A DNA stretch of 5,253 nucleotides. Origin: Steroidobacteraceae bacterium. Its GTDB lineage: Bacteria > Pseudomonadota > Gammaproteobacteria > Steroidobacterales > Steroidobacteraceae. Below, in pieces: positions 1 through 5,253 of the stretch. A program made the position numbers and the translations under genes. The stretch spans positions 1 through 5,253 of the forward strand of contig JAJTCR010000134.1 of assembly GCA_021325695.1 (NCBI GenBank), given 5' to 3'. A model generated the notes under the pieces. It was not told the DNA's origin, searched no databases, and worked only from the letters and a program-made list of their open reading frames with translations. Each line of letters starts with the position of its first letter. Position 1 is the stretch's first letter.

Positions 1-1062
1 GACGTGATCGAGCAGGTCGACCGTCTGTACACCGAGTTGCAACAGCGCATCCCGGGCAAGCCCCTGTACATCGGCGAGACCGGCTGGCCGAGCGCGGGCC
101 GCCCGCGCGGCCCGGCCATCCCCGGTCGCGTCGAACAGGCGCGTTACCTGCGCGAATTCACCGCGCTCGCGGCACGACGCGGCTTCGACTTCAACGTGAT
201 CGAGGCCTTCGACCAGCCGTGGAAGATTCCCCACGAAGGCACGGTGGGCGGCCACTGGGGTCTCTACGATCGCGACGCAAGACTCAAATTCGCGTGGACC
301 GGCCCCGTCGTCGACGCGCCCGAGGGCCAGTGGATCGCGGCGCTCGCGATCGTGGCCGGACTGCTCGGCGCCGCGGCGACGGCCCGGGTCGGCCGAGACG
401 GCGCGCGGGCGCGAGCCGCCCTCGTCGCATTCGGCTTCGTCGCGACCCTGGTCGCGCTCGGCGCCCGCCAGTGGCGATACCTGTTCGACGCCAACGTCTC
501 GTTCGTCGACTGGGCGGTCACGCTGATGGTGTGTGCGGCAGGTTGGGTCGCGCTCGCCCGGGCGGCCCGCACGCTCGCCACACCCGCCACAGGGCTCGCG
601 CCAGACCCGATTCCGCGACTGGTTGCCCTGCTCCTGCTGGCCGGCGCCGCTTACGTCGACCTCGGGCTCGTGTTCGCCGGACGGCACCGCGATTTTCCGG
701 TGTGGCTGTTCGCGCCGGGCGTGCTCGCGGTCGTGGTCACCTCCTTGGGCGATCCGAGCTCGCGCGCTCGCGCGCTGCGACGTCGCAACGGCAGCGACGA
801 ACTCGTGCTGGCGTCGTGGCTCATCGTTGCGGGCGTGCTGGTGCCCTGGATGGAGCGCTTCGCGAACCTGGCCTCGGTGGGCTGGGGCTCAGCGAGCGTG
901 GTGCTCGGGCTCGCCGTGCTGCTGCCATGGGCCGCCGAGGCGCGCGAGCACCATCGCGCCGCCGATCACGCCGGCGCCGGCCCAGGTGAAGTTGTACAAC
1001 ACCATCCCGACGACCCCGACCGCGACGGCCGCGTGAGCAAGCCACCGCGAGCGCCGCCATGA
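1..1062 (+). CDS. GH17-type beta-glucan enzyme with membrane C-terminus (5' end outside window)
   Basis: The reading frame is open from base 1, so the N-terminus lies outside the window; 353 codons are visible, numbered here from the edge. Residues 1-105 are the end of a glycoside hydrolase family 17 barrel. The motif GETGWPS at 25-31 carries E26, the expected catalytic nucleophile, followed by a conserved-looking NVIEAFDQPWK at 65-75. The acid/base glutamate must be upstream. Residues 110-310 hold about six or seven hydrophobic segments (roughly 110-128, 139-155, 169-187, 206-227, 233-250, 267-283, 293-310). GH17 fused to a membrane region is known from proteobacterial proteins annotated as beta-(1,6)-glucan synthase (NdvC-like), which act in periplasmic or cyclic glucan synthesis. 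The exact linkage made here is inference. The last ~40 residues are polar, rich in His, Asp and Pro, and antisense to the next gene, so they are probably an unconserved tail. Confidence 0.85.
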   Translation, partial: DVIEQVDRLYTELQQRIPGKPLYIGETGWPSAGRPRGPAIPGRVEQARYLREFTALAARRGFDFNVIEAFDQPWKIPHEGTVGGHWGLYDRDARLKFAWTGPVVDAPEGQWIAALAIVAGLLGAAATARVGRDGARARAALVAFGFVATLVALGARQWRYLFDANVSFVDWAVTLMVCAAGWVALARAARTLATPATGLAPDPIPRLVALLLLAGAAYVDLGLVFAGRHRDFPVWLFAPGVLAVVVTSLGDPSSRARALRRRNGSDELVLASWLIVAGVLVPWMERFANLASVGWGSASVVLGLAVLLPWAAEAREHHRAADHAGAGPGEVVQHHPDDPDRDGRVSKPPRAPP

Positions 1063-1299
1063 CGCCGCCGCGGCGCACGCGAGGCTCGCGAGGCCGAACA
1101 CGTCGTGCACGAACGCGCGGATCACGAGCATGCGCACGTGGCACCACCAGGGCGCCGTCGCCGCGTCGCAGACGGGACCGAGGTCGTCGCGCTCCACCAA
1201 CCCGTAGCGCACGGCGTTTGCCGCGAGCCACGCGGCCGCGCCCACCAGCGCGAGCGCGAGGATCGTGCGAACGAGCGAGCGAGGTGCGGGCATCGGCAT
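889..1299 (-). CDS. Small hypothetical membrane protein, three TM helices
   Basis: This encodes 136 residues and I do not recognise the family. The protein looks real because it has a regular membrane pattern: TM1 about 11-30, a loop with two cysteines (C44 and C53, the latter in PWWCHVRM), TM2 about 57-79 and TM3 about 86-118, then a short His-rich tail. The C44/C53 loop would be periplasmic if the N-terminus is cytoplasmic, so a disulfide is possible (inference). The start is tightly bounded: the frame has a stop at 1324-1326, leaving only the ATG at 1299 or the one two codons later at 1293. No strong Shine-Dalgarno is seen, only AGG just before the start. The last 57 codons, including all of TM3, are antisense to the end of the GH17 gene. 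Third-position G/C bias between about 955 and 1062 favours this strand as the constrained one. No function can be assigned; proximity to the glucan gene is only suggestive. Confidence 0.7.
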   Translation of the reverse strand: MPMPAPRSLVRTILALALVGAAAWLAANAVRYGLVERDDLGPVCDAATAPWWCHVRMLVIRAFVHDVFGLASLACAAAASWRRSRWLAHAAVAVGVVGMVLYNFTWAGAGVIGGAMVLARLGGPWQQHGEPEHHAR

Positions 1300-1320
1300 G
1301 GCCTGGTGGCGTTCGGGCTC

Positions 1321-1343
1321 GGGTCAGGGGGTCAGAGTACACA
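1321..1343. repeat. Direct repeat GGGTCAG x2 and adjoining AGTACAC
   Basis: GGGTCAG occurs at 1321-1327 and again at 1329-1335 with one G between. The second copy continues as GGGGTCAGAGTACACA (1328-1343). From memory, similar GGGGTCAGAGTA strings are abundant between genes in some proteobacterial genomes, but I cannot confirm that here and no inverted partner was seen in the window. It could be a remnant of a dispersed element, or chance. Confidence 0.4.
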
Positions 1344-1377
1344 GTTGCTGCACGCGTCCATAAAGTGGCAGGCTTGG

Positions 1378-1400
1378 GTCCGTCCCCGTCCGTCCGGGAC
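1378..1400. repeat. GTCC direct repeats with a short inverted repeat
   Basis: GTCCGTCC occurs at 1378-1385 and again at 1388-1395, separated by CC, giving four GTCC units. The following GGGAC (1396-1400) can pair with GTCCC (1382-1386) around a 9-base loop. The repeat lies about 85 bases before the propeller gene. It could be a binding site or part of the leader, but nothing else supports a role. Confidence 0.35.
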
Positions 1401-1471
1401 AAGGAACGCCTTGACGTGAGCGACCTGGCGGCACTTGCCGACCGGTCGCCTCCAACAACAACAGATGGATC

Positions 1472-1477
1472 AGGAGG
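1472..1477 (+). promoter_or_regulatory. Ribosome binding site of the ScyD/ScyE-type gene
   Basis: A full AGGAGG lies five bases before the ATG at 1483. It decides the start against two in-frame upstream candidates (TTG at 1435 and ATG at 1465), neither of which gives a sensible signal peptide. Confidence 0.85.
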
Positions 1478-1482
1478 GAACC

Positions 1483-2616
1483 ATGATCATCGACCGCCGT
1501 ATCTCACCGTCCGTCCGTGCCTTGCTCGGCCCGGCCCTCGTGTGTGGCGCGCTGTGGCTCGGCACGGCCCAAGCCGACGTCGGCGCCGCGAAGACCATCG
1601 CCAGCGGGCTCGCCAATCCGCGCGGCCTCGCGTTCGCGCCGAACGGCGACCTCTACGTCGCCGAGTCGGGCAGCGGCGGGACCGGGAATTGCACGTTTTC
1701 GCCGCCCAACCCCAGCGTCAACCGCTGCTACGGGGAGACGGGGGCGATCAGCCGCGTGCGGCCCGAGGGTGGCTTCGACCGCGTCGCGACGGGCTTTCCG
1801 TCGCTGGCGCAGCCGAGCGGAATGGCGGAAGGCGGGCCCGTCGACGTCTCCTTCCTGGGCATGGCCGCCACGGTGACGCTCAGCTGGGGCGGCGACCCCG
1901 CACTGCGCGCAGCGCTCGGCCCGAAAGGCCACATGTTCGGCACGGTACTGCAGGTGACGCCGTCGGGCGCCACCAGGACGATCGCGGACGTCGCCGCGCA
2001 CGAAGCGGCAGTGAATCCGGCCGGCGGCGCGGTCGATTCGAACCCGTACAACACGCTCACCGTGCCGGGCCGACGGCTGGTCGCCGACGCCGGCGCCAAC
2101 GCGCTGATCGAGATTGCGGCGAACGGCCGCACCTCGACGTTCGCGGTGCTGCCGCTGCTGCCCGCGGTGCCGCCGATCCCGGTGCCGCGCGAGCCGGTCC
2201 CGACATCGATCGTCGAGGGCCCCGACGGAGCACTCTACGTGAGCCAGCTCACCTCGTTCCCGTTCTGGCCCGGCACGTCGGCGGTGCTGCGCGTCGCGAG
2301 CGACGGCAGCTCGATCGAGCCGTACGTGACGGGCCTGACCGCGGTGGTCGACCTCGCCTTCGATGCCGGCGGAGCGCTGTACATCCTCGAGGTCGGTCGC
2401 GGCCAGAGCGGCCCGTTCCCGCCGCCCAACCCCGGCCTCGGCATCGGTCGCTTGCTGCGGCAGTGCCCGGGTGGTGCGCCGAGCGTGCTGCTCGAAGGCC
2501 TGTTTTTCCCGGGCGGCATCGCCATTGGCCCCGATGGCGCCGCGTACCTGACCAACTTCGGCGTCTCGGCGACGGCCGGCGAAGTCCTGCGGTTGCCGGT
2601 GAGCCCCTGTTCCTGA
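1483..2616 (+). CDS. Secreted ScyD/ScyE-family beta-propeller protein
   Basis: This encodes 377 residues. Residues 1-31 are a signal peptide: arginines at 5, 6 and 12, a hydrophobic core at 13-29, and likely cleavage after AQA (29-31). The mature protein is therefore periplasmic or secreted. It is built of NHL/SMP-30-like propeller blades, recognisable by the repeated pattern of a Pro-Asp/Asn-Gly turn followed by LYV: 43-63 (LANPRGLAF..NGDLYVAES), 244-255 (EGPDGALYVSQ), 290-304 (DLAFDAGGALYILEV) and 347-359 (AIGPDGAAYLTNF). The overall order of motifs, including DSNPYN and FPFWPG, matches what I know of proteins annotated as ScyD/ScyE, named after genes of cyanobacterial scytonemin clusters but widespread elsewhere. 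The biochemical role is not established and no scytonemin genes are nearby. Two blades carry a similar PPNP loop (74-77 and 314-317). C70 and C82 flank the first loop and could form a disulfide. Confidence 0.87.
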   Translation: MIIDRRISPSVRALLGPALVCGALWLGTAQADVGAAKTIASGLANPRGLAFAPNGDLYVAESGSGGTGNCTFSPPNPSVNRCYGETGAISRVRPEGGFDRVATGFPSLAQPSGMAEGGPVDVSFLGMAATVTLSWGGDPALRAALGPKGHMFGTVLQVTPSGATRTIADVAAHEAAVNPAGGAVDSNPYNTLTVPGRRLVADAGANALIEIAANGRTSTFAVLPLLPAVPPIPVPREPVPTSIVEGPDGALYVSQLTSFPFWPGTSAVLRVASDGSSIEPYVTGLTAVVDLAFDAGGALYILEVGRGQSGPFPPPNPGLGIGRLLRQCPGGAPSVLLEGLFFPGGIAIGPDGAAYLTNFGVSATAGEVLRLPVSPCS

Positions 2617-2722
2617 GGACGGGCGTTGACGGGAGGGCCCGCAGCCGGTTCGACACGGAGGTCGGCCGGCCGCCGGGACCCGGCTTGACTTCGCTGGCGT
2701 TCAGCCGTCCCATGCCGGGCCC
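2617..2722. other. Gap between propeller and permease genes, with a GC palindrome
   Basis: These 106 bases hold no gene. GCCGGGACCCGGC at 2672-2684 is a perfect palindrome around one central A, and GGCCGGCC at 2664-2671 is another. Neither is followed by a T-run, so an intrinsic terminator is not supported. TTGACT at 2685-2690 looks like a -35 but the bases 16-18 downstream do not resemble a -10. Whether the permease has its own promoter or is read through from the propeller gene cannot be decided. Confidence 0.5.
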
Positions 2723-4084
2723 ATGACTTCCGCGCTCGACACCGCAGCCGCCGGCAAGCCGCACGAACTCAGCCGGAGCCTGCTGCCGCGTCACATCGCG
2801 ATGATCACGCTCGGCGGCGTGATCGGCGCGGGACTGTTCGTGGGCAGCAGCGCGGCGATCGCCAACGCCGGACCCGCCGCACTCTTCTCCTACATGATCG
2901 CCGGCTCGATCGTGTTCGTGGTCATGCGGATGCTCGGCGAGATGGCCCTCACCCACCCGCACATCCGCTCGTTCTCGGAATTCGCGCGCGAGGGCTTCGG
3001 CAATGCGGGCGGATTCATCGCGGGCTGGCTCTACTGGTACTTCTGGATCGTCGTCGTGCCGATCGAGGCGATCGCGGGTGCGCAGATCCTGCAGCTGTGG
3101 TTCGACCTGCCCGTCTGGCAGATCGGGCTCGTGCTGATGGCGATCATGACGGCGGTCAACCTGCTCTCGGCGCGCTCGTACGGCGAGTTCGAGTTCTGGT
3201 TCTCCTCGATCAAGGTCGCCGCGATCATCGCGTTCATCCTCGTTGCCGCCGCGTACGCATTCGGGCTCACGGCGCCCGCTGGCGCGACGTGGTCGACCCT
3301 GACCGCGCACGGCGGCATTGCGCCGAAGGGTTGGGTGCCGGTCATCGCGGCCGTGACGACGGTGTTCTTCTCGATGGTCGGGCCCGAGATCACGACCGTG
3401 GCTGCGGCCGAGTCGAAGGACCCCGAGAAGGCCGTCGTACGCATGGCGACCTCGATCTCCTGGCGGATCCTGTTCTTCTACGTCGTCTCGCTGTTCCTGA
3501 TCGTCAGCATCGTGCCGTGGACCCGCGTCGTACCGGGCGAGTCGCCGTTCACGCTCGCGCTGAACGTCATCGGCTTCGACTGGGCGAGTGCCGCGATGAG
3601 TTTCATCATCCTGACGGCCGTGCTCTCCTGCCTCAATTCCGCCGTGTACGTGTGCTCGCGCGTGCTGCACGTGCTCGCCGACCACGGCGACGCGCCGCGC
3701 TGGCTCGTCGAGGTCAACAGTCGCCGCGTGCCGGCGCGCTCGATCTGGCTCGGCTCGATCGTGGGCGTGATCGGGGTGGTGCTCGCGATCGTGTCGCCGA
3801 ACGCCGTGTTCGCGTTCCTGGTCAGTTCGTCGGGCACGGTGATCGTGTTCGTGTACCTGATGACCGCGATTGCGCACGTGCGCTTGCGCCGTCGCCACCC
3901 GGAGACCGAAACCAGGGCCGTGCGGGTCTGGTTCTTCCCGTGGCTCAGCTACGCGACGATCGCCGCGATGATCGCCGTGCTGATCGCGATGGCGCTGACG
4001 CCCGCGCTCGCGAGCCAGCTCTGGTTCAGCCTGCTGGCGCTCGCCGTCGTCACCGGCGCCTGGCTCGTGCGCCGTCGCGCATAG
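2723..4084 (+). CDS. GabP-like amino-acid permease (APC superfamily, AAT family)
   Basis: This encodes 453 residues, close to the roughly 466 of E. coli GabP. It is an inner-membrane, proton-coupled amino-acid importer by family knowledge. The N-terminal cytoplasmic stretch PHELSRSLLPRH (13-24) leads into TM1 with the signature GGVIGAGLFVGSS (31-43). Further family landmarks are the MRMLGEMA segment after TM2, the GWLYWYFWIVVVP stretch in TM3, YGEFEFW (153-159), GPEITTVAAAES (220-231) and SCLNSAVYVCSRVL (302-315) at the end of TM8. About twelve TM helices are visible. The last motif corresponds to the loop in E. coli GabP that contains a functionally important cysteine, here C303. Substrate is probably GABA or a related amino acid, but AAT members are hard to separate by eye. 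The ATG at 2723 is the first ATG, GTG or TTG after the in-frame stop at 2627-2629. It has no recognisable Shine-Dalgarno. Confidence 0.93.
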   Translation: MTSALDTAAAGKPHELSRSLLPRHIAMITLGGVIGAGLFVGSSAAIANAGPAALFSYMIAGSIVFVVMRMLGEMALTHPHIRSFSEFAREGFGNAGGFIAGWLYWYFWIVVVPIEAIAGAQILQLWFDLPVWQIGLVLMAIMTAVNLLSARSYGEFEFWFSSIKVAAIIAFILVAAAYAFGLTAPAGATWSTLTAHGGIAPKGWVPVIAAVTTVFFSMVGPEITTVAAAESKDPEKAVVRMATSISWRILFFYVVSLFLIVSIVPWTRVVPGESPFTLALNVIGFDWASAAMSFIILTAVLSCLNSAVYVCSRVLHVLADHGDAPRWLVEVNSRRVPARSIWLGSIVGVIGVVLAIVSPNAVFAFLVSSSGTVIVFVYLMTAIAHVRLRRRHPETETRAVRVWFFPWLSYATIAAMIAVLIAMALTPALASQLWFSLLALAVVTGAWLVRRRA

Positions 4085-4101
4085 CCGGCGCGACCCGGCT
4101 A
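4082..4101. terminator. Hairpin formed by both stop codons, possible bidirectional terminator
   Basis: TAGCCGG (4082-4088) and CCGGCTA (4095-4101) are perfect inverted repeats of 7 bp around the loop CGCGAC. The left arm begins with the TAG of the permease gene and the right arm ends with the TAG, read leftward, of the dehydrogenase gene. Only 14 bases separate the two convergent genes. There is no T-run on either side, so classic intrinsic termination is not shown. The hairpin could protect 3' ends or pause polymerase in both directions. Confidence 0.45.
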
Positions 4102-4761
4102 CCAAGGCAGCGGCTGGCCGTTCTGGTGCATGAAACGGCCGCTGTCGTCGAGCGTGAGTTCGTCGATCTGCCTGAGCAGACCCCGGACCGCTTCGTCCGT
4201 GTCGATCATGCCGGAGCCCCCGGTCATCTCCGTGCGCACGGCGCCCGGATGCAGGATCGCGACCGCGATGCCGTGCGGCTTCAGGTCGATTGCGAGCGAC
4301 ACACCCGCGGCGTTGAGCGCGGCCTTGCTCATGCGGTAGCCGTAATAGCCACCCGAGCCGTTGTCGGCCATCGAGCCCATGCGGCTCGTGATCAGCGCGA
4401 CCTTGGCGCCCGCCTGCATGCGCGGCAGCAACGCCCGCGTCAGGAACAGCGGTGCCAGCGAGTTCAACTCGAACTGCGCCCGCACGTCGGCGGGATCGGC
4501 ATCGGCCAAGTCATCGGTCACGAGCATGCCGGCGTTCTGCACCAGCAGGCTGATCTCGGCGCCGGCGAATCGTGTCGCCAGCCGCGACCACGTGCGGTGA
4601 TCGGTGACGTCGCAATCGGCTTCCACCGGCACGCCGAGCGCATCGAGCTCGCTCGAGCGATGCCGGCAGACGGCGACAGTGTCGGTGCCGCGCGCCGCGA
4701 GCTGGCGCACCAGCTCCAGGCCGATGCCGCGATTGGCGCCGGTGACGACCGCGATGCCCAT
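4099..4761 (-). CDS. Short-chain dehydrogenase/reductase, C-factor-like
   Basis: This encodes 220 residues with a classical SDR Rossmann fold. The cofactor motif TGANRGIG is at 7-14. CDVTD (50-54) holds the acidic residue that contacts adenine in this family, and QNAG is at 75-78. The catalytic residues are probably S126 (in ITSRMGS), Y142 and K146 (YRMSK). HPGAVRTEM (171-179) closes the cofactor site. The short length, the YYGYRMSKAALN context and the ending FMHQNGQPLPW resemble C-factor (CsgA)-like SDRs, which are shorter than the usual ~250 residues. R33 after the second strand hints at NADPH preference (inference). The substrate cannot be read from the sequence. The frame stays open far upstream, but an ideal Shine-Dalgarno fixes the start at 4761; a longer start would run through the divergent promoter and the next gene. 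Confidence 0.92.
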   Translation of the reverse strand: MGIAVVTGANRGIGLELVRQLAARGTDTVAVCRHRSSELDALGVPVEADCDVTDHRTWSRLATRFAGAEISLLVQNAGMLVTDDLADADPADVRAQFELNSLAPLFLTRALLPRMQAGAKVALITSRMGSMADNGSGGYYGYRMSKAALNAAGVSLAIDLKPHGIAVAILHPGAVRTEMTGGSGMIDTDEAVRGLLRQIDELTLDDSGRFMHQNGQPLPW

Positions 4762-4764
4762 GAT

Positions 4765-4773
4765 GACCTCCTT
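4765..4773 (-). promoter_or_regulatory. Ribosome binding site of the SDR gene
   Basis: On the minus strand AAGGAGGTC, a near-perfect complement of the 16S rRNA tail, ends three bases before the ATG at 4761, with five bases between AAGGAGG and the start. It settles the start of the dehydrogenase, whose frame is otherwise open for another 375 bases upstream. Confidence 0.85.
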
Positions 4774-4813
4774 GCCGCGCGGCGACGACGGTCGTGTCGC
4801 CGACCAAACGTGG

Positions 4814-4819
4814 ATTCTA
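4814..4819 (-). promoter_or_regulatory. Possible -10 box for the SDR gene
   Basis: The minus strand reads TAGAAT here, five of six matches to the sigma-70 -10 consensus, in an otherwise GC-rich stretch. It would give a leader of about 45 bases. No good -35 is found 17 or 18 bases upstream, so this is a weak call. Confidence 0.35.
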
Positions 4820-4833
4820 GTCCCCGGGGCTGG

Positions 4834-4842
4834 TGGTATACG
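4834..4842 (+). promoter_or_regulatory. Possible extended -10 box for the protease gene
   Basis: TGGTATACG fits an extended -10 (TG, one base, then TATACG). It ends six bases before the ATG at 4849, so transcription would begin at or very near the start codon, giving a leaderless mRNA. This agrees with the lack of a Shine-Dalgarno before that ATG. No clear -35 is present, as is allowed for extended -10 promoters. Confidence 0.35.
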
Positions 4843-4848
4843 TCGGCC

Positions 4849-5253
4849 ATGACAGGTGTCCTTTCCAGTCGTCGCTTGCGCGCACTGCTCGGCGCGGTGG
4901 CGCTGGTCGCTGCAGCGGCGTCGGCCGCCGTCGATCCGGTCGCCCCCGACGGCGCCGTCGCGCCGGTCGAAGAAGTCGTGGTGGAGGCGCCGGAGCCGCG
5001 CTACGTGGCGCCCACCACCCGCGATTCGATCGGCCGGATCTGGGCGCCGGTGCTGATCGACGGACGCGGACCGTTCCGGCTCGTGCTGGACACCGGCGCC
5101 ACGCGTTCCGCGTTGATCCCGCGCGTCGTGGAGCAACTGGGCCTGACCATGAAACCGGACGGCGCACGCGTGCGTGGCGTCACCGGCTCCGCGGTCGTTC
5201 CGACCGTCAAGATCCGCTCGCTCGAATTCGGCGAGTTGCGCGTCGACGACGTC
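4849..5253 (+). CDS. Exported retropepsin-like aspartic protease (3' end outside window)
   Basis: The ATG at 4849 opens a frame that stays open for 135 codons to the right edge. Residues 1-27 look like a signal peptide: arginines at 8, 9 and 11, a hydrophobic Ala/Leu/Val core at 12-24, and cleavage around ASA at 24-26. No lipobox cysteine is present, so a periplasmic or membrane-anchored protein is expected. Residues 28-55 are a Pro/Val/Glu-rich linker. From about 60 (SIGRIWAPVLIDGRGPF) a retropepsin-like domain begins, with the catalytic motif LDTGATRS at 80-87 and D81 as the active aspartate. LGL at 97-99 and the GVTGSAVVPTV flap-like region at 110-120 follow. Such single-domain proteases act as dimers in the family; here the length is unknown because the end is cut. 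The substrate is unknown. The gene is divergent from the dehydrogenase with 87 bases between starts. Confidence 0.85.
   Translation, partial: MTGVLSSRRLRALLGAVALVAAAASAAVDPVAPDGAVAPVEEVVVEAPEPRYVAPTTRDSIGRIWAPVLIDGRGPFRLVLDTGATRSALIPRVVEQLGLTMKPDGARVRGVTGSAVVPTVKIRSLEFGELRVDDV

Larger units (their letters stand above)
1300..1482. other. Intergenic region between divergent genes
   Basis: This 183-base stretch separates the leftward membrane-protein gene from the rightward propeller gene, so it should hold two divergent promoters. I see no convincing paired -35/-10 elements for either. TTGACG at 1411-1416 resembles a -35 but has no acceptable -10 at the right spacing. The stretch holds two short direct repeats, listed separately, and the Shine-Dalgarno of the propeller gene at its right end. 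No small ORF with coding character or RNA gene was recognised. Confidence 0.6.

Noticed and set aside
821..1402. Minus-strand 193-codon frame overlapping the small membrane-protein gene
   Set aside because: Arg/Ala-rich composition without hydrophobic pattern; it is out of frame with the better supported 136-residue protein.
1411..1439. Sigma-70 promoter for the propeller gene from TTGACG
   Set aside because: No -10-like hexamer 16-18 bases downstream; the spacing region is GC-rich.
2664..2684. Intrinsic terminator after the propeller gene
   Set aside because: The palindromes have almost no room for a loop and no T-run follows on either strand.
2685..2713. Sigma-70 promoter for the permease from TTGACT
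   Set aside because: The bases at the expected -10 position (around TCCCAT) do not fit the consensus.
1059..2726. Plus-strand open frame of 555 codons across the intergenic region and propeller gene
   Set aside because: Arg/Pro-rich translation, crosses an obvious Shine-Dalgarno and signal peptide in another frame, no recognisable motif; a frame-shadow.
2249..4105. Very long minus-strand open frame (618 codons) opposite the permease and propeller genes
   Set aside because: Its translation is an Arg/His/Asp/Glu-rich, low-complexity product with no domain, as expected for the antisense shadow of a GC-rich membrane-protein gene; the plus strand has a clear known family.
4762..5136. N-terminal extension of the SDR to an upstream ATG
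   Set aside because: The extension has no SDR character, overlaps the divergent protease gene, and the family motif TGANRGIG begins six residues after the Shine-Dalgarno-supported ATG at 4761.

Overview
This 5,253-base window is GC-rich with strongly G/C-biased third codon positions. It looks like a chromosomal segment of a high-GC proteobacterium. The GH17/membrane glucan enzyme, the GabP-type permease and the retropepsin-like protein would fit a gamma- or betaproteobacterium, but this is an impression from gene content and no sequence search was run. There are six protein-coding genes, two of them cut by the window edges. I see no tRNA, rRNA, CRISPR array, intact insertion sequence or phage gene.

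Left part (1-1299): the 3' portion of a gene for a GH17-type beta-glucan enzyme with a multi-pass membrane C-terminus, reading rightward. It converges on, and overlaps by 174 bases, a leftward gene for a small three-helix membrane protein of unknown function. Between that gene and the next lies a 183-base intergenic stretch with short direct repeats.

Middle (1483-4084): a secreted ScyD/ScyE-type beta-propeller protein with a clear Shine-Dalgarno and signal peptide. After a 106-base gap comes an AAT-family amino-acid permease closely resembling GABA permease GabP.

Right part (4099-5253): a leftward C-factor-like short-chain dehydrogenase converges on the permease. Their two TAG stop codons lie in the opposite arms of one 7-bp hairpin, which may act as a shared bidirectional terminator. 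An 87-base divergent promoter region separates this gene from the start of an exported retropepsin-like aspartic protease, which runs off the right edge.

The genes do not form an evident pathway. The region reads as mostly single-gene transcription units, with only the propeller and permease genes possibly co-transcribed. I did not find a convincing new multi-gene system. The points most worth a second look are the antisense overlap at 889-1062, the two-stop hairpin at 4082-4101, and the possible leaderless start of the protease gene.
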